Positions 1 through 6,309 are shown, counted from the first letter of the stretch. The stretch is DNA of 6,346 nt from Dehalococcoidia bacterium (GCA_016927965.1 JAFGLP010000060.1:1-6346), one strand, 5' to 3'. The notes: generated from the sequence alone by a model not told the origin. Made by a program: numbers and translations.

Positions 1-161
1 ACCGCATAAGCGCCGCTGGCATCGCCCAGATTGATCATACGATACGTGACACTCTCCGCTTTGGGCGCTTCCGCTTTCGGTTCAGCTGCGCATCCGGCGA
101 AAATTGTCACGACCATTACCACCGTTAGAAATAACCCTAGACTGAAACTGAATTTCCTCAT
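1..161 (-). CDS. ABC transporter substrate-binding lipoprotein, Liv-type, N-terminal part only (cut by window edge)
   Basis: The reverse strand from an ATG at 161 encodes 53 complete residues before the window ends. Seen directly: a basic start (MRK), a hydrophobic stretch at residues about 8-21, and a lipobox-like IFAGC with the lipidated cysteine at residue 24. A short Ala/Pro/Lys/Glu linker follows (EPKAEAPKAE), then the start of a domain with LGDASGAYA at 45-53. That last motif resembles the 'D-x-SG-x-YA' opening of periplasmic-binding-protein type 1 domains of the LivJ/LivK family. It should therefore be the extracytoplasmic solute receptor for the LivH/LivM/LivG system encoded just upstream on the same strand. 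The start is supported by a good ribosome-binding site. Most of the protein, including the ligand pocket, lies outside the window, so substrate specificity cannot be judged. Family membership is inferred from context plus this short motif. Confidence 0.8.
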   Translation of the reverse strand, partial: MRKFSFSLGLFLTVVMVVTIFAGCAAEPKAEAPKAESVTYRMINLGDASGAYA

Positions 162-164
162 TGA

Positions 165-173
165 CTCTCCTTT
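165..173 (-). promoter_or_regulatory. Ribosome-binding site of the binding lipoprotein, with a second SD-like copy upstream
   Basis: On the minus strand AAAGGAGAG lies just before the ATG at 161, with GGAG five bases from the start codon. A second AGGAG lies at 181-185, about 10 bases further upstream and separated by an A-rich run. The rest of the 86-nt leader (162-247) shows no convincing terminator. A weak promoter-like pair (TTTCCG at 226-221, TATCAT at 203-198, 17-base spacer) is present but unconvincing. The longer leader and strong SD would suit a receptor made in excess over the membrane subunits. Confidence 0.6.
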
Positions 174-247
174 ATTTTTTCTCCTAGTATTTAATTTATG
201 ATACATGGACCTGCAGGATCCGGAAAATATCAAAGTGTGTTATTGCT

Positions 248-1303
248 TCAATATGTAAACGGCCAGAACCGTATGGAAGCCTTGGCCAGTTCCCACCTGT
301 GATAAAGCCCTCTGGGCTCGAAAATAAGGAAGATCACGATAATCAGACCAAATACCATCACCAGGGAGCTCGACAGGAATGAGGTGCCTATGGCAGGCAG
401 CATCTCTGAGATGTTGGGACCTACGCCTCTGAGAATAAACTCTATGACTTTAAGAAAGACCACGCCGAAGATTGTGCCCGTTATGGAGCCCAGCCCTCCT
501 ACGATGATATAGCCGATGTACCAGATGGATTCAGCAAAGGTAAACTGGTCGGCGCTGACGTATCCATAATAGGCAGAGAACATGGCGCCGGCCAGCCCGG
601 CATAGGCAGAGCAGGCTGCAAAAGCGATAAGTTTGTATTTGAATATATTAACTCCCATCAGCTCTGCTGCCAGGTCGTTGTCACGTATAGCTATAAAGGC
701 CCTGCCCACTCTTCCTCTGACCAGGTTCTTGGCAAAGAATACAGCCAGCACAAGGAAAAACATGATTAAGTAGAAGAATTTTTGCTCGTTGTCAAATACG
801 AAATCACCTATCTGTACATTACCCACTGCCAAGCCGCTGATTCCACCAGTCAAATCTCCGCCTCTTACAAGCAGAAACATGACGATAAAAAATGCCGCCA
901 TGGTGGTAACAGCGATGTAGAAACCCTTGATCCTCAATGAGGGCAAGCCGAATATCAGGCCGAATAGCGCCGTCCCCACTACCGCTACCGGCACGCTGGC
1001 AAACCAGTTCCAGTTGAGGTGGTGCACCAGCATAGCACTGATATAAGCACCCACTGCCAGAAAGGCGGATTGCCCGAAATTGAGCTGGCCGCAATAACCT
1101 GTCAGGATATTAAGGCCGAGAGCCCCTACAATGATAATGCCCAAAATATTGATTTTCGACATTATCTGCGTGCTCAGGAAAAACGGCGCCACCACAAAGA
1201 AAAGCACCGCAGCCACTATGGCTATAGTAATCTGAAAACGCGTCCGCGCTACGGCCATCTCCTGCGCATAGCTGGTATTAAAAGTTCCGCATGGTTGTTT
1301 CAT
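248..1303 (-). CDS. livM: LivM-type ABC transporter permease
   Basis: This 351-residue integral membrane protein is one of the two transmembrane subunits of a Liv-type (branched-chain amino acid family) importer and should pair with the LivH-type protein. Seen directly: strongly hydrophobic segments throughout (for example 24-44, 51-69, 102-120, 128-146, 176-192, 225-246, 312-328). LivM signature stretches are also present: GYCGQLNFGQSAF at 69-81, LRIKGFYIAVTTMA at 123-136, the cytoplasmic coupling-loop region AIRDNDLAAELMGVN at 205-219 that should contact the ATPase, GGLGSITGTIFG at 269-280, and EPRGLY at 329-334. The length is normal for LivM of this type and shorter than E. coli LivM. The ATG at 1303 has GGGAG nine bases upstream. 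It starts 20 bases after livH ends. The family symbol is secure; the transported compound is not, and the neighbouring acyl-CoA ligase suggests an organic acid. Confidence 0.93.
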   Translation of the reverse strand: MKQPCGTFNTSYAQEMAVARTRFQITIAIVAAVLFFVVAPFFLSTQIMSKINILGIIIVGALGLNILTGYCGQLNFGQSAFLAVGAYISAMLVHHLNWNWFASVPVAVVGTALFGLIFGLPSLRIKGFYIAVTTMAAFFIVMFLLVRGGDLTGGISGLAVGNVQIGDFVFDNEQKFFYLIMFFLVLAVFFAKNLVRGRVGRAFIAIRDNDLAAELMGVNIFKYKLIAFAACSAYAGLAGAMFSAYYGYVSADQFTFAESIWYIGYIIVGGLGSITGTIFGVVFLKVIEFILRGVGPNISEMLPAIGTSFLSSSLVMVFGLIIVIFLIFEPRGLYHRWELAKASIRFWPFTY

Positions 1304-1323
1304 TTTTCAATTCTCCCTGCTAT

Positions 1324-2235
1324 TTAAACCCTTTCAATCCGTTTGTATCCGAACAAACCGTAGGGCATGAATATCAAGATAATCAGCATGACTATGAAGG
1401 GCATAATACTTCCAACACCACCACCCAGATAAGGATCCAAATAGCCGCCAGCCAGCATCTCAACAACCCCGATGATGAGGCCGCCTACCAGCGCTCCGGG
1501 TATTGATTCAATACCACCCAACAGCACCGCAGGGAATGCGATAGCACCAAACGCCGCCAGCGTGGTCCTGTCAAGCACCTGCATACTGCCGACCAGCACA
1601 CCGCTGGCGGTTGCCAGTAACATAGCGATAAACCAGCATGCGAGAAAGATTACTGTTACCTTTATACCCACGCTCTGGCCCAACTGCTGGTCTTCCGAAG
1701 TTCCACGCATGGCCAGGCCCAGCTTGGTCTTCTGGAAGAAGAGAACGAACAGTCCGAAAATCGCCATACATATAACAAAACTGAATAAGCTGGCAGTAGC
1801 CAGAGAAATGCTGCCGATCTTAATGGCCCCTGTTGGAATCATTGGAGGGAATATTCGGCCGGGACCAGGCCATGTCATCGATACGAAACCCGAAAGGATC
1901 ATACCGAGGGCTACGGTCATCATCAGCGCTGCAATAACAGGTTGACCGATCAACCGTCTGAGCGCCAAACGCTCGATTAAAAATGCGAAAACCAGTGCAA
2001 CGATGATAACCCCCACGATCATACCGGGAAGTGCAAAATCATCCATGCCCCGATCCATGAAAAACATCATGATAGACCATGCAATAAATGCACCTAAAGC
2101 CGTCATGTCACCCTGGGCAAAGTTGAACACGCCCGATGCTTTAACTATCAGTACAATGCCCAGTGCCAGCAGGGAATATATACCGCCTAACAACAGGCCG
2201 GATAGAATTAGCTGAAGAAAAAACATTATATCCAT
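1324..2235 (-). CDS. livH: LivH-type ABC transporter permease
   Basis: This 303-residue polytopic membrane protein is the second transmembrane subunit of the importer. Seen directly: hydrophobic segments across most of the length, the family-typical GVFNFAQGDM at 35-44 after the first membrane segment, IERLALRRL at 87-95, and a cytoplasmic loop MRGTSEDQQLGQSVGI at 176-191 in the place of the ATPase-docking loop. Near the C-terminus are GGIESIPGALVGG at 240-252 and MPYGLFG at 290-296. These match the BPD_transp_2 permease family and the LivH branch. The ATG at 2235 lies four bases after the ligase stop codon. The SD is poor (AAGAAG about a dozen bases upstream), so translation may be coupled to the ligase. 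A second ATG at 2226 is a possible alternative start. A 15-residue hydrophilic dip at about 60-69 before the third segment is unremarkable. Substrate unknown. Confidence 0.93.
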   Translation of the reverse strand: MDIMFFLQLILSGLLLGGIYSLLALGIVLIVKASGVFNFAQGDMTALGAFIAWSIMMFFMDRGMDDFALPGMIVGVIIVALVFAFLIERLALRRLIGQPVIAALMMTVALGMILSGFVSMTWPGPGRIFPPMIPTGAIKIGSISLATASLFSFVICMAIFGLFVLFFQKTKLGLAMRGTSEDQQLGQSVGIKVTVIFLACWFIAMLLATASGVLVGSMQVLDRTTLAAFGAIAFPAVLLGGIESIPGALVGGLIIGVVEMLAGGYLDPYLGGGVGSIMPFIVMLIILIFMPYGLFGYKRIERV

Positions 2236-2239
2236 ATCA

Positions 2240-4237
2240 TTACACGCTTCTTATATTTACTGTAGTTGTAATCTTTCTGATAGTACCGTCGCGGTACTTG
2301 ACTTCCGCTTCGGTATCGACCGCCTCTTTACCTGCATAAGCCGCATCAACCAGATTGGCATAGCGCTGTTCGATGAATGACCTCTTGACCTTCCTGGTCC
2401 TGGTCAACTCACCCTCGTCAGCGTCAAATTCCTTATAGAGAATAAGGTATTTTTGCATCTGAGCTGCCTTTGGCAGCACTTTGTTCACCCTTATGATATC
2501 CGGCTCAATCAGCTCATATACCTCTTTTTTCTGTGACAGGTCGGTCATCGTCGTGTAGGGTATACGGTTTTTCTCCGCCCAGCGCCCGACAGACTCAAAG
2601 TCGATGACCACTATGGCAAAGATATAATCCTTGGTCTCATCGCCGATGGCCACACTCTCCTTAATATACGGACTGAATTTCAAGGCATTGCTGATATAGG
2701 TTGGAGAATACTTGGTGCCGTCCTTCAGTTTGATCATGTCCTTTAACCTGTCATATATGACAAGCTGACCGTAATGGTCCTCAATCATGCCGCCGTCTCC
2801 GGTCATCACCCACCCCTGAACGACTTTTTCAATAGTCTCCTGTTCCTTTTTATAATAGCCCGTGAACTGGCTTGGACCTCTGGCCAGTATCTCCATGTCA
2901 TTGGATATCCTGACTTCTACTCCAACACTCAGCGGGCTGACTGTTTCAGGTACTACTACACTATTTTTAAGTGGCAAGGTTACGGGATTCACCTCTGAAA
3001 GGCCGTAGACCTGGTTAAGGTTAACACCGATCGCACGATACCATCTAAGAGGATCAGGCCCCAGCAAGGCACCTGCCGTTATACCTATCTTCAGGTGTGA
3101 GAGGCCCAGATAATCACGGACAGGCCTGAAACAGATCCAGTTACAAACCTCGTATAAAGCCCTCCAGAATATATTGGGCTTCTGCCGTTTCATTACCATA
3201 TCAGCAACTTTATAGCCCACAGGCAGACTGATATTATATACGAACCTTTTGATCCATGATGAGTCATTGATACGCACCTGGACCATTTTAAGCAGGCCCT
3301 CCCACTGCGGTGGGCCGAACATGAAAGAAGCAGCACCGATCTCCCTTAAATCGTACATCACCGTGTCAGGAGATTCAGGGAAATTAACATTGGCCACATT
3401 GGCCAGCCAGCCAGCTATGCCCGATTGTTCAGCGATCCAGGCCGGCGCAATGAACGACAGGTATTCCTCATGTAGCTCAATGTCCCTGGTATACCTGGCT
3501 CCTTCAGCGCCCTTTACAAGGTATTCGTGGCTGACCAGCACGCCCTTGGGCAAGCCGGTTGTTCCTGAGGTGTAGCAGATAACAGCGATATCTTTGGTAT
3601 CACCCGCCAGGATCGTATCTTCAAACAATGTGGGATTGGACTTCTCATATTCCTTTCCAATCTCAATGGCGTCTTCCCATTTCAGAAGCCAGGGATCGTT
3701 GTAGTCCCACAAACCTTTCTCATCCCAGTAAATCAGTTTCTTTATGGCAGGCAGCTCTTCCTTGATGGGAGCATGCTCTTTACCTTCACGGTCCTTGTAA
3801 GAAATAAGGAATTTATCAACCTGCTCCTGGTCTTTGGCAACCACGAAAACGCTGTCGGAGTTCTCTACAATATATTTGACCTCATCAGGCATACAATCGA
3901 TGTAAACACCTACAGCCGCCCCCCCCATGCATTGGGCCGACAGTTCCGCCCAGTACCATTGCAGGTCGTTGTCACCAAGTATCACTACCTTATCGCCTTT
4001 TTTCAGACCCAGACTGGTCAGGGCAAGAGCGAAATATTTGATAGCGATATAGCAATCTTCCCAGGTATAGCTGTTCCATATGCCAAAATCCTTTTTCCGC
4101 ATGGTGACACTTTTGGCATATTGCCTGTAGTTGCTGAGAAGATATTTCGGCAGCGTGTCCAGCTTTCCTGAGCCGGCAGTCAATTTATGCTGCTCAATAC
4201 CATTATTGCCTTTTCTTGTCTTTGTTAATTCAGGCAT
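2240..4237 (-). CDS. AMP-forming acyl-CoA ligase, long-chain type, inside a Liv transporter operon
   Basis: This 665-residue cytoplasmic enzyme of the ANL (AMP-binding) superfamily should activate a carboxylic acid with ATP to an acyl-adenylate and then transfer it to CoA. Motifs seen, numbered from the chosen start: the phosphate-binding loop YTSGTTGLPKG at 222-232, QVYGLSE at 409-415, the ATP-ribose-binding MTGDGG at 478-483, the hinge YDRLKDMIKLKDG at 495-507, and GELTRTRKVKR at 609-619 where long-chain synthetases have their C-terminal lysine motif. Length and motif style resemble long-chain or bubblegum-type synthetases more than acetyl-CoA synthetase. A tail of about 45 residues (621-665) follows the last core motif. 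The reading frame also opens at a TTG at 4261 that would overlap livG by 20 bases. I prefer the ATG at 4237, which has AGGAGA nine bases upstream and follows the livG stop by four bases. It sits between ATPase and permease genes, so it probably activates the imported solute. Actual substrate unknown. Confidence 0.93.
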   Translation of the reverse strand: MPELTKTRKGNNGIEQHKLTAGSGKLDTLPKYLLSNYRQYAKSVTMRKKDFGIWNSYTWEDCYIAIKYFALALTSLGLKKGDKVVILGDNDLQWYWAELSAQCMGGAAVGVYIDCMPDEVKYIVENSDSVFVVAKDQEQVDKFLISYKDREGKEHAPIKEELPAIKKLIYWDEKGLWDYNDPWLLKWEDAIEIGKEYEKSNPTLFEDTILAGDTKDIAVICYTSGTTGLPKGVLVSHEYLVKGAEGARYTRDIELHEEYLSFIAPAWIAEQSGIAGWLANVANVNFPESPDTVMYDLREIGAASFMFGPPQWEGLLKMVQVRINDSSWIKRFVYNISLPVGYKVADMVMKRQKPNIFWRALYEVCNWICFRPVRDYLGLSHLKIGITAGALLGPDPLRWYRAIGVNLNQVYGLSEVNPVTLPLKNSVVVPETVSPLSVGVEVRISNDMEILARGPSQFTGYYKKEQETIEKVVQGWVMTGDGGMIEDHYGQLVIYDRLKDMIKLKDGTKYSPTYISNALKFSPYIKESVAIGDETKDYIFAIVVIDFESVGRWAEKNRIPYTTMTDLSQKKEVYELIEPDIIRVNKVLPKAAQMQKYLILYKEFDADEGELTRTRKVKRSFIEQRYANLVDAAYAGKEAVDTEAEVKYRDGTIRKITTTVNIRSV

Positions 4238-4241
4238 GAAC

Positions 4242-5030
4242 CTAATTCTCCTGTACTCCAAGATAAGCTTCGATTACTTTTTTATCCGCTTTGATTACAT
4301 CAGGCGTTCCTTCTGCTATTTTCTTACCAAAATCAAGCACTACCAGCCTGTCAGCAATATCCATAACAACGCCCATATCGTGTTCGACCAGCACGATGGG
4401 TATCTTCCAGCGTTCGTAAATATCTACAATAAATCGTGCCACATCTTCCTTCTCTTCCAGGTTCATACCCGCCATCGGCTCATCCAGCAGTAATAGCTTG
4501 GGCTCCAGGCATAGCGCCCTTCCCAGATCCACGAGCTTGCGCTTTCCATATGGGAGTGAGGCAACTACCCTTTTCCTGATCGATTCCATCTCCAGAAAAT
4601 CAATGACCTCTTCAACCCGCCTGCGGTGCTCGATCTCTGCTTTATGCGCCTTCCCAAAATAGATCAGCTCATCCCATACCGTATGTTTCATATGGATATG
4701 CCTGGCCGCCATCAGGTTATCCAACGTGCTCAAGCCTACAAATAACTGAATACCCTGAAACACGCGACCGATACCCAGTTTGGCTATTTGATGTGCAGGG
4801 ACAGTACTCAAATCCTTCCCCTCGTAAGTAATGCTCCCTTTCTGAGGCCTGTAAAACCCGCTGATACAGTTAAGAAGACAGGTCTTGCCGGCCCCATTCG
4901 GACCAATGATAGCCAGAATTTCATGTTGCCCGACCTCACAGCTCACATCCTGAAGAGCAGTAACACCGCCGAAACTCAAAGCGATGTCCTTAACCTCCAG
5001 AACAGGTTTATTGATATTGTCAGTCTGCAT
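4242..5030 (-). CDS. livG: LivG-type ABC transporter ATP-binding protein
   Basis: This 262-residue cytoplasmic ATPase should power the LivH/LivM channel. Seen directly: Walker A GPNGAGKT at 43-50, the Q-loop in RVFQGIQLF at 89-97 (Gln92), the signature region LPYGKRKLVDLGRAL at 159-173, Walker B LLLLDEP at 179-185 with Glu184 as the catalytic base, and the switch histidine in VEHDM (His217). The extra helical region between the Q-loop and the signature (about 98-158) and the C-terminal VIEAYLG at 252-258 are typical of LivG rather than LivF. The ABC signature is degenerate, with YGKRK in place of the usual SGGQ-type sequence. Liv-type transporters normally use a LivG/LivF pair; only LivG is present here. 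The ATG at 5030 has AAAGGGGG starting a few bases upstream. The gene is 53 bases after the TetR stop and 4 bases before the ligase, so it is probably second in the operon. Confidence 0.94.
   Translation of the reverse strand: MQTDNINKPVLEVKDIALSFGGVTALQDVSCEVGQHEILAIIGPNGAGKTCLLNCISGFYRPQKGSITYEGKDLSTVPAHQIAKLGIGRVFQGIQLFVGLSTLDNLMAARHIHMKHTVWDELIYFGKAHKAEIEHRRRVEEVIDFLEMESIRKRVVASLPYGKRKLVDLGRALCLEPKLLLLDEPMAGMNLEEKEDVARFIVDIYERWKIPIVLVEHDMGVVMDIADRLVVLDFGKKIAEGTPDVIKADKKVIEAYLGVQEN
4247..4252 (-). promoter_or_regulatory. Ribosome-binding site that fixes the acyl-CoA ligase start
   Basis: AGGAGA on the minus strand lies within the last codons of livG, nine bases before the ATG at 4237. No comparable site precedes the in-frame TTG at 4261, so the shorter 665-residue ligase is favoured. 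The placement inside livG suggests translational coupling. Confidence 0.65.
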
Positions 5031-5083
5031 GCAGCCCCCTTTATATTAATTAACCTATATTATGGACGCTATAATAAAACAAG

Positions 5084-5707
5084 TTATTCTGCTATTATCG
5101 CATTGAGGAAAAACTCAATTTGATTCTTTATATATTCATCTAACGAACATACATGCTTTAAAAGCCATCTTCTCAGTGCCCACATGTGACCTGTTACTAC
5201 TATCTGATTTGCTACCAGTGTTATATTCTCTATTTTAAATTCCCCGGCCTTACAACCACGATTCAACAACTTCTCAAATTCTGCTACCAAGCTTCTCTCG
5301 CGCTCTTCTATGACTTCACGCGCTTTGGAGTGCAGACTTTTTGTCTCCTGATAAAAAAAAAGCGTTAAATCCTGTGATGCGTCAGATGCTCTATAGTACT
5401 GCTCAAGCACTTTTATTAGTGCTTCCCTCGCCCGCAACGAGCGAGAATTTTCAACCATCTCCTTTATTAAACTAATATATAAAGTAAGGTCATAATCCAG
5501 CATTATTTGCAGGATATCCTCCTTACCCCCAACATAATAATACAGCGCTCCCATTGACATACCGCAGGACTCGGCTATTTCCCGAATACTTGTTCTTTCA
5601 TACCCTTTTTTGACAAAAAGGGGCGCAACACATTGCGCAATATGATCCCTGCGTTGCGCAATCAGTTTCCCGTTTCTGCTGTACGTCCTGATTGCTGATT
5701 TTTTCAT
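5084..5707 (-). CDS. TetR/AcrR-family transcriptional regulator
   Basis: This is a predicted DNA-binding repressor of 207 residues from the preferred ATG at 5707. The N-terminal domain (about 18-66) holds the TetR helix-turn-helix: TSIREIAESCGMSMGALYYYV at 39-59, followed by GGKEDIL at 60-66. The C-terminal part (70-207) is helical and divergent, as expected of a ligand-binding and dimerisation domain, and shows no recognisable ligand signature. The open frame extends to a TTG at 5761 and an ATG at 5734. The TTG lies inside the likely promoter and can be excluded if that promoter is real. The ATG at 5734 would place the palindrome in the coding sequence and adds nine residues (MSVRSFFPY). None of the starts has a clear SD. 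The gene lies first on the liv/ligase strand, so it may control the cluster and itself. By analogy with TetR regulators of fatty and aromatic acid catabolism, the effector could be the imported acid or its CoA ester. A nine-T run occurs in the coding strand at 5361-5353. Confidence 0.9.
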   Translation of the reverse strand: MKKSAIRTYSRNGKLIAQRRDHIAQCVAPLFVKKGYERTSIREIAESCGMSMGALYYYVGGKEDILQIMLDYDLTLYISLIKEMVENSRSLRAREALIKVLEQYYRASDASQDLTLFFYQETKSLHSKAREVIEERERSLVAEFEKLLNRGCKAGEFKIENITLVANQIVVTGHMWALRRWLLKHVCSLDEYIKNQIEFFLNAIIAE

Positions 5708-5713
5708 GTAGGG

Positions 5714-5739
5714 AAAAAACGAGCGAACGCTCATTTTTT
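5714..5739 (-). promoter_or_regulatory. Near-perfect 26-bp palindrome at the TetR start: candidate autoregulatory operator or leader hairpin
   Basis: The core is GAGCG-AA-CGCTC (5721-5732). It is flanked by six A on one side (5714-5719) and six or more T on the other (5734 onward), so 11 of 12 positions per arm pair; the exception is C5720 against A5733. It begins a few bases after the predicted transcription start, a usual place for a TetR-family operator, and the CG...CG core recalls sites of acyl-CoA-responsive TetR regulators. In RNA the same sequence would fold as a GC stem followed by a U-run, resembling an early attenuator. The operator reading is preferred. Confidence 0.55.
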
Positions 5740-5741
5740 TT

Positions 5742-5768
5742 ATGCTATAATAATCTATCAATTAGCAT
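5742..5768. repeat. Inverted repeat ATGCTA-N15-TAGCAT spanning the predicted -10 region
   Basis: Perfect 6-bp arms at 5742-5747 and 5763-5768 enclose the extended -10 element. Arm spacing puts the half-sites about two helical turns apart (21 bp start to start), suitable for a dimeric regulator. Chance occurrence in AT-rich DNA is possible. Confidence 0.35.
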
Positions 5769-5780
5769 TTTAATTGTCAA
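5752..5780 (-). promoter_or_regulatory. Predicted sigma-70-type promoter of the TetR-liv-ligase cluster
   Basis: On the minus strand a perfect TTGACA (5780-5775) is followed after 17 bases by TAGATT (5757-5752, four of six matches to TATAAT). That hexamer is preceded by TGA, giving an extended -10 element. Transcription would begin near 5745, upstream of the ATGs at 5734 and 5707 but downstream of the TTG at 5761, which helps choose the TetR start. No promoter of similar quality is seen in the 53 bases before livG, so this may drive the whole cluster. Confidence 0.55.
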
Positions 5781-5894
5781 GTCACCATTAATTAACACGT
5801 CAATCGATTAACATAATATATGCTGGATTTAGCGATGGAGGTCTTCGGATTTACATATAATTAATTGCATGCATTAGTTAATTTATCAAAGAGA

Positions 5895-5906
5895 TTGATT
5901 AATCAA
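5895..5906. repeat. Perfect 12-bp palindrome TTGATTAATCAA
   Basis: The sequence is identical to its reverse complement. It lies in the divergent intergenic region, about 115 bp upstream of the predicted TetR -35 and about 410 bp upstream of the oxidoreductase start. It could be an operator half-overlapping an unseen promoter; low base complexity makes chance plausible. Confidence 0.35.
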
Positions 5907-5912
5907 CCAAAA

Positions 5913-5939
5913 TATATTTGGCAGTCGGTTGCAAATATA
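5913..5939. repeat. Inverted repeat TATATTTG-N11-CAAATATA
   Basis: Perfect 8-bp arms at 5913-5920 and 5932-5939 are separated by 11 bases of more GC-rich sequence. It begins seven bases after the TTGATTAATCAA palindrome. It could be a protein-binding site or a weak hairpin; no T-run follows, so it is not a terminator. Confidence 0.4.
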
Positions 5940-6304
5940 GATTTATTTATTGTGATAGCTATTTCGATAAATATATCAAATATTAAGTTCTATCAGAAAG
6001 CACTGTCACTTGAAAATTGGCAATTCATACAGACTTAACAACAAAGTTAGCGCCAATCGCAAAAATAACTTCGTAATATTATATGTTAATATGGCTGACA
6101 GAATAGATAGGAACATTATTTGTGCCTCCAGTATATCTGGCATTCCAAAAGCTGCCACTTTTAAAAACAATAATATATCGCCTGAGTTTCAACCCGGGCT
6201 GAGTCAGCATATTTTCTGCAAACCATATCCTGCTGTTAAACGTCATCCTTTGCCGTAAAACCCACTTTACTTGAAGATCTCTTTAAAAATAAATACTTTT
6301 ATTT

Positions 6305-6309
6305 GGAGG
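6305..6309 (+). promoter_or_regulatory. Ribosome-binding site of the rightward oxidoreductase gene
   Basis: GGAGG lies five bases before the TTG at 6315 and decides that start. An AT-only inverted repeat (AAATAAA at 6287-6293, TTTATTT at 6298-6304) abuts it directly; it is too weak to block the site with confidence. Confidence 0.65.

Noticed and set aside
210..221. Adjacent CCTGCAGG and GGATCC, resembling cloning linker sites
   Set aside because: Two overlapping restriction palindromes can arise by chance; the surrounding sequence is a natural leader and no vector sequence follows.
1019..1945. Plus-strand open frames antisense to livM and livH (1019-1327, 1291-1506, 1472-1945)
   Set aside because: Their translations lack family features and they lie opposite genes with clear conserved motifs; they are shadows.
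4238..4261. Longer ligase start at TTG 4261 (MEYRRIRF...)
   Set aside because: It needs a rare start and a 20-base overlap with livG and has no SD, whereas ATG 4237 has AGGAGA at good spacing.
3249..4493. Plus-strand open frames antisense to the ligase and livG (3249-3575, 3773-4171, 4131-4493)
   Set aside because: No recognisable domains, and the opposite strand is securely coding.
5714..5739. True intrinsic terminator on the plus strand (stem followed by T8)
   Set aside because: No plus-strand gene ends here, the GC stem is only 4-5 bp, and the position at a minus-strand promoter fits an operator better.
5735..5761. TetR start at TTG 5761
   Set aside because: It lies just upstream of the predicted -10 element, so the mRNA from that promoter would not contain it.
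6010..6258. Plus-strand open frame of 82 codons starting with TTG
   Set aside because: No SD, AT-driven composition rich in Asn and Lys, no domain or motif, and an internal ATG at 6091 without an SD either. Most likely random open frame.
6266..6299. Promoter for the rightward oxidoreductase (TTTACT or TTGAAG with AT-rich -10 candidates)
   Set aside because: Only about half of the -10 positions match; in such AT-rich DNA this is not distinguishable from background.
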